Origin: JBAXZR01 sp041670165
GTDB taxonomy: Bacteria; Bacillota; Clostridia; Christensenellales; UBA1242
Direction of reading: 5' to 3'
NCBI GenBank assembly: GCA_041670165.1
Contig: JBAXZR010000001.1
Coordinates: forward strand, 60,420-124,419
Length of the DNA stretch: 64,000 nucleotides
A program made the position numbers and the translations under genes. The notes below the pieces were generated by a model, which had not been told where the DNA came from, ran no database searches, and was given only the letters and a program-made list of their open reading frames with translations. Positions 51,263 to 60,602 of the stretch are shown one piece after another. Numbering within the stretch: position 1 is the stretch's first letter; the number at the start of each line of letters is the position of its first letter.

Positions 51263-51967
51263 ATGGATAATGTTATTAATAAGAATGAGAAGAGTTGTGT
51301 TAAGAAAAAGACGAGTCATTCAAAACTACTAGAAAAAAAATTATTAAAGCAAAAGTTTGCAGATGAAAATAAACTTGAATACACTGATAATGAAGAAGCT
51401 ATTGTTGAATGTAATATTGGTTCACTTACAAATATTTACTCTCGTTATGATATGCAAAAATCAAAAACACTTGAACCACTTTTGTTTGAATATATGATGG
51501 AAGAAACTGATATTGTTCCACTCAACAACAATCTTCAATTAAATATGTGTGTTTATAACAACACAACAGACGAAGAAGAAGTACAAGCAAGAAAGGCTCT
51601 AAAAACTCATTTCTCATTCAATATTGCTCGTGACAATTTTATTTTAAGAAGAAAGATTAAAAAAGGAATCATTTATTTTCTTTGCGGAATTTTAACTTTA
51701 TTTCTTTCATCTTTTGTTGTTACTCTTAACACAAAAGTACCCCTTTATGAACTCATGCTCATATTTACATGGTTTTTCTCTTGGGAAGCAAGTGATATCA
51801 TTCTTATTGAATGTAACAAAATCAAAAAACATAGACTTAATATGTTAAGACTTTACAACGCAAAAGTAATTTTTGTTCGTTCAATTGTTCCGCCAAGATC
51901 ACTTATTATGGTTAAAAGAAATTCAAAAAAGACCAAGACAAAAATGGTTGTTATGGATAATCATTAA
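51263..51967 (+). CDS. Unknown membrane protein with two membrane helices
   Basis: 234 residues, not recognised. A charged cytoplasmic N-terminal part of about 130 residues (many Lys/Glu, then ETDIVPLNNNLQLNMCVYNN and DEEEVQARKALKTHFSFNIARDNFILRRK in the product) precedes two hydrophobic segments (about 138-160 and 165-183) and a basic tail ending SKKTKTKMVVMDNH. The start is ATG 51263 with GAGG 6 nt upstream; an in-frame TTG at 51251 contains that site. A promoter lies at 51211-51239 (TTGATA, 17 nt, TATTAT). It is monocistronic with a strong terminator. Confidence 0.8.
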   Translation: MDNVINKNEKSCVKKKTSHSKLLEKKLLKQKFADENKLEYTDNEEAIVECNIGSLTNIYSRYDMQKSKTLEPLLFEYMMEETDIVPLNNNLQLNMCVYNNTTDEEEVQARKALKTHFSFNIARDNFILRRKIKKGIIYFLCGILTLFLSSFVVTLNTKVPLYELMLIFTWFFSWEASDIILIECNKIKKHRLNMLRLYNAKVIFVRSIVPPRSLIMVKRNSKKTKTKMVVMDNH

Positions 51968-51988
51968 AACATATTTAAATTTCAAAAA

Positions 51989-52018
51989 AAACTGGAAACA
52001 AATTTGTTTCCAGTTTTT
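51989..52018 (+). terminator. Terminator of the membrane protein gene
   Basis: AAACTGGAAACAAA and TTTGTTTCCAGTTT form a perfect stem, with further T residues after it. Confidence 0.93.
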
Positions 52019-52167
52019 TAAAAATTTAGGAGTTTATCTAACATAACATTTTTTTTAATCCTTACAAGATTGCCAAGGCTGTAAAAAAACTTTAATATTT
52101 ATATAAATTTTTTGTTAAATAAGTCATAATTTTATAATAAATTTATACGATAGATAAATATTTAAAT

Positions 52168-52205
52168 ATAAAAAAAGCACTTTAAAATATAATTTGTGCT
52201 TTTAC
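52168..52205 (-). terminator. Terminator of the prmA-rsmE-mtaB-HIT operon
   Basis: Minus strand: AAAAGCAC and GTGCTTTT pair across an A/T loop of about 15 nt, followed by T residues, about 45 nt after the HIT gene stop. Confidence 0.8.
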
Positions 52206-52250
52206 AAATTTAATAATTATAAGTTTTAAAATAATATACTACTTTTAATA

Positions 52251-52571
52251 TTAATAGTCTGCTAAAATGTGAACATGTAAATGGGCAATTTCTTGTCCAC
52301 CCCCCGCTTTTTGATTAATTCTTAGCGAAAAACCATTTTCTATGCCAAGGATTTTTTCATATTTATGAATTGAAGCAAGTATTTCCCCAAATTCGCTTGC
52401 TTGTTTTTCTGATTGATTTTCAAGAAGTGCATAATGTTCTTTTGTTATTAACAAAAAATGTTTTAGTGCTTTTGGGTGAATGTCTTTGATGATAAAAAAT
52501 TTTTCTTCATCAACAATTTTTGTTGATGGAATTTCTCCTGAAGCTATTTTACAAAATATACAATCTTTCAT
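52251..52571 (-). CDS. HIT-family nucleotide-binding protein (HINT-like)
   Basis: 106-residue histidine triad protein. The N-terminal zinc-type Cys pair is in KDCIFCKIASGEIPS, and the active motif is AHLHVHILADY. NPKALKHFLLI-like HPKALKHFLLITKEHY is typical of HINT proteins, which hydrolyse AMP-lysine or similar phosphoramidates. It overlaps mtaB by 4 bp. Its physiological substrate is unknown. Confidence 0.95.
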   Translation of the reverse strand: MKDCIFCKIASGEIPSTKIVDEEKFFIIKDIHPKALKHFLLITKEHYALLENQSEKQASEFGEILASIHKYEKILGIENGFSLRINQKAGGGQEIAHLHVHILADY

Positions 52572-53815
52572 TTTTTAACCTCCGAACACAACATACCATT
52601 TGGCAAAACTTGCTTAGCTAAAACTTTTATGATTTGCCCATGAACAGCATTGTTTGTTTCGCAAAAAGCATCTAGATAGTTTTCAGTTTTACCACTTACA
52701 ATATTACCATTAATTTCTTCAACAAGTAAATCAAATTCTTTATTAATACAACTGTTTTGATAATCAAGTTTCATTTTTGAAGCTATTTTTGTGATTTCCA
52801 TTATTCTTTTTTTCACATCTTCAGAACAAACACTCTTCATACTTTCAGCTTTTGTTCCGCTTCTCTTTGAATATGGAAAAATGTGCATTTCATAAAATTT
52901 ACATTTTAAAATGAAATTCTTTGTTTCAAGAAATTCTTCTTCAGTCTGCTCAGGGAAACCAACAATCAAATCAGTTGTAATTGCCGCAAGCGGATAATAA
53001 CTCCTAATCAAATTAATTTTTTCAAGAAATTCTTCTGGTGAATAATGCCTATTCATTCTTTCAAGTTCTGATTCACTTCCACTCTGCAAACTTAAATGAA
53101 AATGTGGACAAAAGTTTGGCATTGAAACAATTTTTTCCAAAAATTCCTTTGAAATTATGCTTTGTTCCAAACTTCCAAGCCTTATTCTTGATGGAATATC
53201 TTTAATTTTTTCAAGGAGTGTTAACAATCCGAATTGACCATTAATTTTGAAATCAGTTATATTTATGCCCGTTAAAACAATTTCACTAGAAAATTTTGAA
53301 ACTTCATAGATCTCTTTAATGATTGAATCCAAATTTCTGCTTCTACTCTTGCCTCTTAAATATGGAATTATGCAATACGAACAAAAATTTGAACAACCAT
53401 CTTGAATTTTTATATAAGCTCTTGTTCTTGCTGGCATTGCCTTTGGCATTTCTTCAAACTCTTCAGGCAAATCTTTCATACAAGTTTTTTCTTCAATTCT
53501 TGACAAAAAGCTTTTACCTGCAGTTCCTATAATACTTTCTTCTTCTGAAAGATTTAAGAATTGACTTGGTTCTTTTTGTGAAGCACAACCACAAATAATA
53601 AGTTTTGCTTTTGGATTTGCTAAACTTAATTTTCGTGCAATTTGTCGTGATTTTCGTTCCGCTTCATTTGTAACGGCACATGTGCTTAACAATATTATGT
53701 CAGCTTCTTCCACATTCTTGGCTTTAAAATGTCCATTTTGAATCATATCAGCCAAAATACTTTCAGCCTCACATTGATTCACCTTACATCCAAGAGTATG
53801 CAAATATACTTTCAT
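52568..53815 (-). CDS. mtaB: tRNA t6A37 methylthiotransferase MtaB
   Basis: 415-residue radical SAM methylthiotransferase making ms2t6A37. The MTTase domain begins VYLHTLGCKVNQCEAE; the radical SAM motif is GCSNFCSYCIIPYLRGKSRSR (CxxxCxxC in the first half). Unlike MiaB in this window, it keeps a C-terminal TRAM-type segment (FDLLVEEINGNIVSGKTENY onward). It starts 2 bp after rsmE and overlaps the HIT gene. Confidence 0.96.
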   Translation of the reverse strand: MKVYLHTLGCKVNQCEAESILADMIQNGHFKAKNVEEADIILLSTCAVTNEAERKSRQIARKLSLANPKAKLIICGCASQKEPSQFLNLSEEESIIGTAGKSFLSRIEEKTCMKDLPEEFEEMPKAMPARTRAYIKIQDGCSNFCSYCIIPYLRGKSRSRNLDSIIKEIYEVSKFSSEIVLTGINITDFKINGQFGLLTLLEKIKDIPSRIRLGSLEQSIISKEFLEKIVSMPNFCPHFHLSLQSGSESELERMNRHYSPEEFLEKINLIRSYYPLAAITTDLIVGFPEQTEEEFLETKNFILKCKFYEMHIFPYSKRSGTKAESMKSVCSEDVKKRIMEITKIASKMKLDYQNSCINKEFDLLVEEINGNIVSGKTENYLDAFCETNNAVHGQIIKVLAKQVLPNGMLCSEVKK

Positions 53816-53817
53816 TT

Positions 53818-54549
53818 TTAACCTCCGAGTTCAGAATATGCAAACATAACTATTGCAGAAAGTACAATTGATGCTGTTTCACATCTTAGAATTCTTTTGC
53901 CTAATGTAACACTTATGCCTTTGTTTTCAACAACTTTTTTGATTTCATCTTCAGAAAAACCGCCTTCGCTACCAACAATAATAGCAATTTTTTTGGCATC
54001 TTTGTTTTCTTGTAGAACTTTTGATAACGGAATTTCTTCTTCTGTTTCGTTTGCAAAAATGACTAAATCAAAAGATCCTAGCATTTCGCAAACTTTGTCA
54101 AAAATTATTGGCTCATTGGCAATCATAGAAATTGCTCTTCCACATTGTTTGCTGCTTTGAATTGCAATTTTATCCAATCTATTTTCTTTTCCATTGTTAG
54201 CTTTAACGACTGTAAACTGACTTTCAAATGGGATTAATTCAAAAACTCCAAGTTCTGTAAGCTTTTGTGTGATTAGATCCATCTTATCACCTTTAGCAAG
54301 TGCCTGAAAAACAGTTACTTCAGTTTTTGCTTCTGCTTCACTTTTGAAGCTAGAAAGCAAGTTTACAATTGCATATCTTTTTTCAATTTTTTCAATAATA
54401 CCCTGCCAAACAATTCCATCATTAAAACAAACTTCAATGGAATTTTTTTCATTCAATCTTAACACTGTTGTCATATGAAAAAATTCATCGCCATCAATTG
54501 TAACCAAATTACCTTCTCTTTTTGAACTCTCAACAAAAAATCTTCTCAT
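53818..54549 (-). CDS. rsmE: 16S rRNA (m3U1498) methyltransferase RsmE
   Basis: 243-residue SPOUT methyltransferase. An N-terminal PUA-like domain (RRFFVESSKREG) is followed by the knotted domain with the signature VGSEGGFSEDEI and GKRILRCETASIVLSAI. The frame opens at 54582, but GGAGAAAAG sits before ATG 54549, which overlaps the prmA stop by 4 bp (ATGA). Confidence 0.96.
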   Translation of the reverse strand: MRRFFVESSKREGNLVTIDGDEFFHMTTVLRLNEKNSIEVCFNDGIVWQGIIEKIEKRYAIVNLLSSFKSEAEAKTEVTVFQALAKGDKMDLITQKLTELGVFELIPFESQFTVVKANNGKENRLDKIAIQSSKQCGRAISMIANEPIIFDKVCEMLGSFDLVIFANETEEEIPLSKVLQENKDAKKIAIIVGSEGGFSEDEIKKVVENKGISVTLGKRILRCETASIVLSAIVMFAYSELGG

Positions 54550-55478
54550 CTTTTCTCCTTTCTCATAACCATTGAATGCCAATCGTTTTGCTTTTCTTTA
54601 CTTATGATAACAAAACCTAATTTCAAAAACTTTTCTTCCAATTCAGTCTCTCTTCCATCAATTATGCCACTTGCAAAAATCAGCCCATTATTGTTTAAAG
54701 AATCAAACATATCAGTTTTAATCATGTCAAGTATGTTTGCTGTAAGATTTGCTAAAATAATATCATATGTTTTGTTTTCATTTTTTTTGAAATAACCATT
54801 TTCAAATGTGCTTAGTTTTTCAACACCACTAGATAAACAATTTTTTTTAGTAATTTCAACTGCTCTTTCTTCAATGTCTATAAAGTGGCATTTTTTTGCA
54901 CCAAGCTTAATTGCTCCAATTCCAAGGATTCCACTTCCGCAACCAATATCAATTACATTTTTGTTTTCAAAACTATATTTTTGCATTCCATAAAGAATCA
55001 TACTTGTTGTTTCGTGTTGCCCTGTTCCAAAGGCAATTCCGGGGTCAAGAACAATTTTAGGTTTCAAATCAAGCTCATTATTCCATGTTGGCACAATCCA
55101 AATTTTGCCAATCTTAAATGGCTCATAAAACTTTTTCCATTCATTTATCCAAGTTGTATCATCAACATTTTCAGAAATTATTTCAAAGGAATATTCAAGC
55201 ATCTCTTTTGCTTTCAATTTAAAATCATTAAGTCCAGAATTATTTTCAAAAAACAAAGTTAGAAAACATTTATTTCCATATTTTTTTTGAAGTTCAATTT
55301 GTTCTTTTGTTGCAAAAGCATTTTTGTCAACATAGTCAAATGTGTCTGAACCAGTTTCAATTTTGTCATCTTGTGGATTGTAAGTAGAAATTCCGCTTGC
55401 ACCACATTCAAAGAGCAAGTAAGTTGCCAAATCTTCATCTTTTGGGTCAATAATTACTGTAATTTTTTCATATTTCAT
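54546..55478 (-). CDS. prmA: Ribosomal protein L11 methyltransferase PrmA
   Basis: 310-residue SAM-dependent enzyme that trimethylates L11. The N-terminal substrate domain is followed by the Rossmann domain with motif I VIDIGCGSGILGIGAIKLGA and the catalytic-site NLTAN in ILANLTANILDMI; GTGQHETTSMIL is also conserved. It begins an operon with rsmE, mtaB and the HIT gene. The ATG has no ribosome site and is predicted to be leaderless. In Bacillus prmA directly follows dnaJ; here 282 bp, a terminator and its own promoter intervene. Confidence 0.96.
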   Translation of the reverse strand: MKYEKITVIIDPKDEDLATYLLFECGASGISTYNPQDDKIETGSDTFDYVDKNAFATKEQIELQKKYGNKCFLTLFFENNSGLNDFKLKAKEMLEYSFEIISENVDDTTWINEWKKFYEPFKIGKIWIVPTWNNELDLKPKIVLDPGIAFGTGQHETTSMILYGMQKYSFENKNVIDIGCGSGILGIGAIKLGAKKCHFIDIEERAVEITKKNCLSSGVEKLSTFENGYFKKNENKTYDIILANLTANILDMIKTDMFDSLNNNGLIFASGIIDGRETELEEKFLKLGFVIISKEKQNDWHSMVMRKEKR

Positions 55479-55484
55479 TCAAAT

Positions 55485-55513
55485 ATTATAGCACAAAATT
55501 TAATTTCTTGTAA
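55485..55513 (-). promoter_or_regulatory. Leaderless promoter of prmA
   Basis: Minus strand: extended -10 box TGCTATAAT with TATAAT at 55490-55485, then 6 nt (ATTTGA) and the ATG at 55478. At 17 nt spacing the -35 is TTACAA, moderate, compensated by the TGN extension. Confidence 0.78.
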
Positions 55514-55684
55514 TTATTATTTCTATATTTTTTTATTATCCATTAAATATAATATCATTTCAGTTCTTTTTTATTTAGATTGAAATATTTATTCAATTTT
55601 TCGTTTATTTTATGAAAAAAAATCATTTTAAGTTTAACATCTATTTTGGTTTAGATATTTATTTATGTTTAAAAATGGAAATTA

Positions 55685-55721
55685 ATTTCACGAAAAAGCG
55701 GAAAAGATTTCTTTTCCGCTT
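55685..55721 (-). terminator. Terminator of the heat-shock operon
   Basis: AAGCGGAAAAG (55696-55706) pairs perfectly with CTTTTCCGCTT (55711-55721), followed on the minus strand by TTTTTCG, about 40 nt after the dnaJ stop. Confidence 0.92.
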
Positions 55722-55760
55722 CAACTTGGCTTGTGGTTTTCGTTCACAAAACTATTATGG

Positions 55761-56903
55761 TTATCTTTGATTTACTTTATCCAAATATGATTTATATTTT
55801 GTAAAGTTTGTTGCACCAAGAGTGCTTTGAATTTGCATTAAATGTTCTTTTGTTTCTCTGTCTAAAGATTTAGGAACTTCAGCGATGATTGTAACAATCA
55901 AATCACCCTTAGAATTTTTGTTAAGAACTTTTATACCTTTGTTTTTTAAACGCATAATTGTTCCGCTTTGGGTAAGTTCTTTAATCTCTAAATATTCTTT
56001 TCCTTCAAGACAAGGGATTTCAATTTTGCCACCTAAAAGTGCAGTTGTGAAAGGAACAAAAAGATCAAGATACAAATCATAGCCTTCTCGTCTAAAAATT
56101 TTGTGTGGCAACACATCAACAACAATGTGCAAACTTCCGTTTTGTCCAACTCCGCCAGTTGGCGCATTTCCTTTGCCACGCATTGTTATTGTTTGCCCAG
56201 CATCAATACCGGCAGGAATATCAATGTTTATTGTCTGATTTGTTTTAACAGTACCTTTACCGTTACATGTGGCACATTTCTCTTTAATTATTCTTCCACT
56301 TCCGCCACATGATGGACAAGGTCCCATAGAAACAGAATCTCCAAATATTGTTCTTTTGAGAGTTTCAACAACTCCTCTACCATTACAATGAGAGCAAGTT
56401 TGAAATTCTTTCCCATTTTTTGCACCTGTACCACCGCAAGCAGAACATTTGTCAATTTTGGGAATCACAAAGCTTTTTGAACAACCAAAGGCTGCTTCTT
56501 CAAAAGTAAGAGTAATTTTTGTTTGTAAGTCAGCTCCAACGGCTTCTTGTCTTCTTGCCCCTCCATTTCCCCCGCCAAAAGCTGAGAAAATATCAGAAAA
56601 AAAGTCGGAAAAACCACCAGAACCAGAAAAACTTTCAGAGAAGCCAGAAAATCCTTGACTACCACCAAATCCACCGAACTGTTGCCCATCGGCAGAACCA
56701 AATTGGTCATAATTAGCTCGTTTTTTTGAGTCAGAAAGCACTTCATATGCTTCTGAAACTTCTTGAAATTTCTTTTTTGCTTCTTCACTATTTTTGTTTA
56801 AGTCTGGGTGATATTTTTTTGCAAGAGTGCGATATGCTGATTTAATTTCATCTTCTGATGCACTTTTGCTTACGCCTAATGTTTCATAGTAGTCTTTTGC
56901 CAT
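55761..56903 (-). CDS. dnaJ: Chaperone protein DnaJ
   Basis: 380-residue type I J-protein. The J domain contains YHPDLNKN with the HPD motif, then a Gly/Phe-rich region (about 70-120), four zinc-binding CxxCxGxG-type repeats ([36 protein letters not shown]) and C-terminal substrate-binding domains. It stimulates the ATPase of the DnaK encoded 19 bp upstream. Confidence 0.98.
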   Translation of the reverse strand: MAKDYYETLGVSKSASEDEIKSAYRTLAKKYHPDLNKNSEEAKKKFQEVSEAYEVLSDSKKRANYDQFGSADGQQFGGFGGSQGFSGFSESFSGSGGFSDFFSDIFSAFGGGNGGARRQEAVGADLQTKITLTFEEAAFGCSKSFVIPKIDKCSACGGTGAKNGKEFQTCSHCNGRGVVETLKRTIFGDSVSMGPCPSCGGSGRIIKEKCATCNGKGTVKTNQTINIDIPAGIDAGQTITMRGKGNAPTGGVGQNGSLHIVVDVLPHKIFRREGYDLYLDLFVPFTTALLGGKIEIPCLEGKEYLEIKELTQSGTIMRLKNKGIKVLNKNSKGDLIVTIIAEVPKSLDRETKEHLMQIQSTLGATNFTKYKSYLDKVNQR

Positions 56904-56922
56904 CTTTTTTCCTTCTTATTAA

Positions 56923-58743
56923 TCAGTGAATTTCAACATCTGGGTTTTCGCCATTAGCATTTGTGCTTCCGTTGTTTCCTGTGCTTCCATCATTAGGATT
57001 TGCATTGCCATTTGAATAGAATTTAGCGAATATATCATTTGAAACATTTGTAAGGCTTTCAAGAGCTTTCTTTATACTATCAATGTCTTCACCTGCAAAA
57101 ACTTTTTTGTCTTCTTCAAGTTCTTTTGTAAGTTTTTCTTTGTCTTCAGCAGTAATTTTTGCTTCATTTTCTTTCATAAGTTTTTCAATGCTGTAAACCA
57201 TGTTGTCAGCATTATTTTTTGTGTCAACAAGTTCTCTTCTCTTTTTATCTTCTTCAGCATGAAGTTCAGCTTCTTTAACAGCTTGTTCAATGTCTTTTTC
57301 ATTAAGATTTGAGCTTGCAGTAATTGTTATGCTTTGTTCCTTGTTTGTTCCTTTGTCTTTAGCGCTTACATGAACAATGCCGTTTGCATCAATATCAAAA
57401 GTAACTTCAATTTGAGGAATTCCTCTTCTAGCTGGTGGAATATCGTTTAATTGGAATCTTCCAAGAGTTTTATTACCTGAGCAAAATTCTCTTTCACCTT
57501 GTAAAATGTGAATGTCAACTGCTGGTTGATTGTCTGAAGCGGTTGAGAATACTTGAGATTTTTTAGTAGGAATTGTTGTGTTTCTTTCAATGAGTTTTGT
57601 AAATACTCCGCCCAAAGTTTCAATTCCAAGTGAAAGTGGAGTTACATCAAGAAGAAGAACATCTTTGACATCTCCTGCAAGAACACCTGCTTGAATTGCT
57701 GCACCAACTGCAACGCATTCATCTGGGTTTACTCCCTTAAATGGTTCTTTGTTTGTATGTTTTTGAATTGCATCAACAACTGCTGGAATTCTTGTTGAAC
57801 CACCAACCAAGATAACTTTGTCGATTTGACTGTTAGAAAGTTTTGCATCTGACATAGCTTTATCAACGCATACAAGAGTTTTCTTAACAAGGTCGCTTGT
57901 TATATCATCAAATTTAGCTCTTGTAAGGTCCATTTCAAGATGTTTAGGTCCTGTTGCATCAGCAGTAATAAATGGCAAACTAATTGTTGTTTTTGTAACT
58001 GCTGAAAGGTCAATTTTAGCTTTTTCTGATGCTTCTTTCAATCTTTGAAGAGCAAGTCTGTCTTTTGAAAGGTCAATACCTGTGTTATTCTTGAAGTTTT
58101 CAAGAAGAAGGTTGATAATTCTGTCATCAAAATCATCACCACCAAGTCTTGTGTCACCTGATGTGCTTAAAACTTCAAAGACACCTTCACCAATTTCCAA
58201 AATTGAAACATCGAATGTTCCACCACCAAGATCGTATACAAGAATTTTTTGATTGTTATTTTCTTTTTTATCAAGTCCATAAGCAAGAGCTGCAGCTGTT
58301 GGTTCATTGATAATTCTTAAAACATCAAGTCCTGCAATTTTACCTGCATCTTTTGTTGCTTGTCTTTGACTATCATTGAAGTATGCTGGAACAGTGATAA
58401 CTGCTTGAGTAACTTTTGAACCAATGTAGCTTTCTGCATCAAGTTTAAGTTTTGAAAGAATCATAGAAGAAATTTCTTGTGGAGAATATTCTTTTCCATT
58501 TGCTTTCACTCTTTTGTTTGTTCCCATTTCTCTTTTAATAGAAGAAATTGTGTTTTCTGGATTTGCAACTGCTTGTCGTTTTGCAACTTGACCAACAAGT
58601 CTTTCACCATCTTTACTAAAAGCAACAACAGATGGAGTTGTTCTAGCTCCTTCAGCGTTTGCAATAACAGTTGGTTGACCGCCTTCCATAACTGCAACGC
58701 AAGAGTTTGTAGTTCCCAAATCGATACCAATAATTTTGTTCAT
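56923..58743 (-). CDS. dnaK: Chaperone protein DnaK (Hsp70)
   Basis: 606-residue Hsp70. The N-terminal ATPase begins [19 protein letters not shown] and contains [14 protein letters not shown] and [13 protein letters not shown]. The substrate-binding domain has [16 protein letters not shown]. The C-terminal tail is Asn/Gly-rich and ends NPDVEIH, in the position of the EEVD-like tail. It lies between grpE and dnaJ in the HrcA-controlled operon. Confidence 0.99.
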   Translation of the reverse strand: MNKIIGIDLGTTNSCVAVMEGGQPTVIANAEGARTTPSVVAFSKDGERLVGQVAKRQAVANPENTISSIKREMGTNKRVKANGKEYSPQEISSMILSKLKLDAESYIGSKVTQAVITVPAYFNDSQRQATKDAGKIAGLDVLRIINEPTAAALAYGLDKKENNNQKILVYDLGGGTFDVSILEIGEGVFEVLSTSGDTRLGGDDFDDRIINLLLENFKNNTGIDLSKDRLALQRLKEASEKAKIDLSAVTKTTISLPFITADATGPKHLEMDLTRAKFDDITSDLVKKTLVCVDKAMSDAKLSNSQIDKVILVGGSTRIPAVVDAIQKHTNKEPFKGVNPDECVAVGAAIQAGVLAGDVKDVLLLDVTPLSLGIETLGGVFTKLIERNTTIPTKKSQVFSTASDNQPAVDIHILQGEREFCSGNKTLGRFQLNDIPPARRGIPQIEVTFDIDANGIVHVSAKDKGTNKEQSITITASSNLNEKDIEQAVKEAELHAEEDKKRRELVDTKNNADNMVYSIEKLMKENEAKITAEDKEKLTKELEEDKKVFAGEDIDSIKKALESLTNVSNDIFAKFYSNGNANPNDGSTGNNGSTNANGENPDVEIH

Positions 58744-58776
58744 ATAAAATCTCCTTTAAAAATTATTTTTTATTTT

Positions 58777-59409
58777 TTATTTTTTGTTTTCTATTTCGTT
58801 TTTTGCAACAACAACTTGTGAATATTTAATAACTTTTCCACCAAGTGTGTAACCTGTTTGTGCTTCTTCAATAATTATTCCATCTTCATACTCTTTTGTT
58901 GGAACAACTGCAAGAGCATTATGTAGATTTGGATCAAATTTTTGTCCTTTAGCAGAAATTGTTTCAACACCAAGTGTTTTTAAAGCACTCATAATGTTTT
59001 TTTGAACCAATTTAATTCCTTCCAAAGAATCTTCATCTTTAACCAATTCAAATGCTTTTTTAAATGAGTCTAAAGCAGGAATAATTGCACTAAGAGCAAC
59101 AATGAAGCCATCTTGTTTTGCTTGTGCAAGCTGAACAAGGGTGCGTTTGCGATAATTTTCAAATTCTGCTTGAATTGTTTTTGCTAAAAGCAAATATTCA
59201 TCTTCTTTTGAAATATTCTTTTCATCATTGCAACCACATTTACATTCATCACCACATGTGCAATTATCTTCATCAACATGAGAGTCGCTATTTTTATCAT
59301 CACCATGACATTTACATTTATCATCATGACAATTACATTTTTCACTATGAGTGTCGCATTTTGATTTTTCTTCGTTATTCTCGTTTACTTTTTGTTTTTC
59401 TTCGCTCAT
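58777..59409 (-). CDS. grpE: Nucleotide exchange factor GrpE with a Cys/His-rich N-terminal extension
   Basis: 210-residue DnaK exchange factor. Residues about 70-210 are a normal GrpE: a coiled coil with EFENYRKRT, ALDSFKKAF and the beta domain with PNLHNALAVVPTKEYEDGII and GYTLGGKVIKYSQVVVA. Residues 18-60 hold 10 Cys (18, 25, 27, 32, 34, 50, 52, 56, 58, 60) and 4 His (21, 28, 35, 44), mostly as CxC pairs among Asp/Glu/Lys. This looks like a metallothionein or zinc-cluster module. GrpE N-termini are usually acidic and disordered without Cys. Ribosome site AAGGAGATTC precedes the ATG. Metal or redox sensing is inferred only. Confidence 0.96.
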   Translation of the reverse strand: MSEEKQKVNENNEEKSKCDTHSEKCNCHDDKCKCHGDDKNSDSHVDEDNCTCGDECKCGCNDEKNISKEDEYLLLAKTIQAEFENYRKRTLVQLAQAKQDGFIVALSAIIPALDSFKKAFELVKDEDSLEGIKLVQKNIMSALKTLGVETISAKGQKFDPNLHNALAVVPTKEYEDGIIIEEAQTGYTLGGKVIKYSQVVVAKNEIENKK

Positions 59410-59425
59410 TAAGAATCTCCTTTAA

Positions 59426-59542
59426 CTAATCGTTGTTATCTGTGTCATTGTTGTCATCATCATTGCCACTGCAACCACTGCAATTTCCACAATCGCCGTC
59501 GCATGGAAATTCAAATTTTTGATCTTTAATATTTTTAAACAT
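59426..59542 (-). CDS. Uncharacterised 38-residue Cys-rich microprotein in the heat-shock operon
   Basis: A 38-codon frame lies between hrcA and grpE. It starts MFKNIKDQKFEFPCDGDC, continues GNCSGCSG and ends in an acidic Asp/Asn tail. Its four Cys are at 14, 18, 21 and 24 (C-x3-C-x2-C-x2-C), a plausible zinc or Fe-S site. AAGGAG lies 9 nt before the ATG; the gap to hrcA is 4 bp and to grpE 16 bp, so it should be cotranscribed and translated. It is too short for ordinary gene calling. I know no family for it. Its Cys content parallels the GrpE extension next door. Confidence 0.75.
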   Translation of the reverse strand: MFKNIKDQKFEFPCDGDCGNCSGCSGNDDDNNDTDNND

Positions 59543-59546
59543 AGTT

Positions 59547-60581
59547 TTATTCTCCTTTTTGTTTTTTTATACTGCTGAGTTCTGTTGAAAGAATTTTAAG
59601 TGCTGATGCAACCTTTGCATAGTCTAATCTCTCAGGTCCAAATACTCCAACTGTCGCAACTTCCTTTCCGTCCAATTTGATTGGTGCACGAATTAATGCA
59701 CAGCCGTCCATGGATTTTTCATCATCACCAAAGACAAAGCTTATTTCTTCATCAGATTTCTTTTCCAAAACTGACTTCATTGCTTCTTTATCTTCAAATG
59801 CTGAAATTACTTTTTTAGTTTCTTCAAGATTTTTTGGATTAATATCTGAAATCATCTGAGAAACACCATTTTCTTCAATCTTCATTTGTTCTGAAGCAAA
59901 TTGAGCAAGTCCTGCAATCAAAAAATTAAAAACAGTTTGAAATGAATTTAATTGATTTTGCAAGTTGGAATTGACTGAACTTATTTTTGACAACATTTCG
60001 CCAATTGATTTGCCTCGGAAATTGTTGTCCAAATATTCACACGCACTTTTGCATTCCTCATCTGTTGCTTCAATTGTAATTTCTTTTTTAATCATTCCAA
60101 GCTTTGTTTTTATAAGTACAAGCATTTGTGATTCAATGAGAGGAATAATTTTTATTCCTTCAATTTCCAAATTGTTAAAACCATGCATAAGCACAACTGT
60201 TGGATATGATGTTGCTTCACTAACAATTTTTGCAACTTGCGACATAATATCGCTCAAACCAGCAGTTTTTTTGCCAACTTTGTCTTTAACTTCCATAAGC
60301 ATTGAAGCGTCAAATTTTAGGTCTTTCATAAGAAAAGAAACATAATATTTGTAAGCCTTTGTTGTTGGAACTCTTCCACCAGAAGTGTGCAATTGTTTCA
60401 AAAATCCCATTGCTTCAAGAGCATTTAACTCATTTCTTAGTGTTGCTGTTGAAACGGTTGACTTTGTTGTTTCTTGCACATTTTGGCTGGTAATTGGACA
60501 TTCAAGTCGAATGAAATTCTCAATTGCTGAAAGCAAAATTTCATGTTTTCTTTGCCCTAGCTTATCATTATCGTTATTCAT
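59547..60581 (-). CDS. hrcA: Heat-inducible transcription repressor HrcA
   Basis: 344-residue repressor that binds CIRCE and needs GroEL for folding. The N-terminal winged helix contains LGQRKHEILLSAIENFI, STATLRNELNALEAMGFL and HTSGGRVPTTKAYKYYV; the GAF-like domain follows, with the C-terminal TVGVFGPERLDYAKV segment. It is the first gene of the operon, and its promoter carries a CIRCE element. GGAGGTGG precedes the ATG. Confidence 0.98.
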   Translation of the reverse strand: MNNDNDKLGQRKHEILLSAIENFIRLECPITSQNVQETTKSTVSTATLRNELNALEAMGFLKQLHTSGGRVPTTKAYKYYVSFLMKDLKFDASMLMEVKDKVGKKTAGLSDIMSQVAKIVSEATSYPTVVLMHGFNNLEIEGIKIIPLIESQMLVLIKTKLGMIKKEITIEATDEECKSACEYLDNNFRGKSIGEMLSKISSVNSNLQNQLNSFQTVFNFLIAGLAQFASEQMKIEENGVSQMISDINPKNLEETKKVISAFEDKEAMKSVLEKKSDEEISFVFGDDEKSMDGCALIRAPIKLDGKEVATVGVFGPERLDYAKVASALKILSTELSSIKKQKGE

Positions 60582-60602
60582 TCCACCTCCAATATATAAA
60601 GT

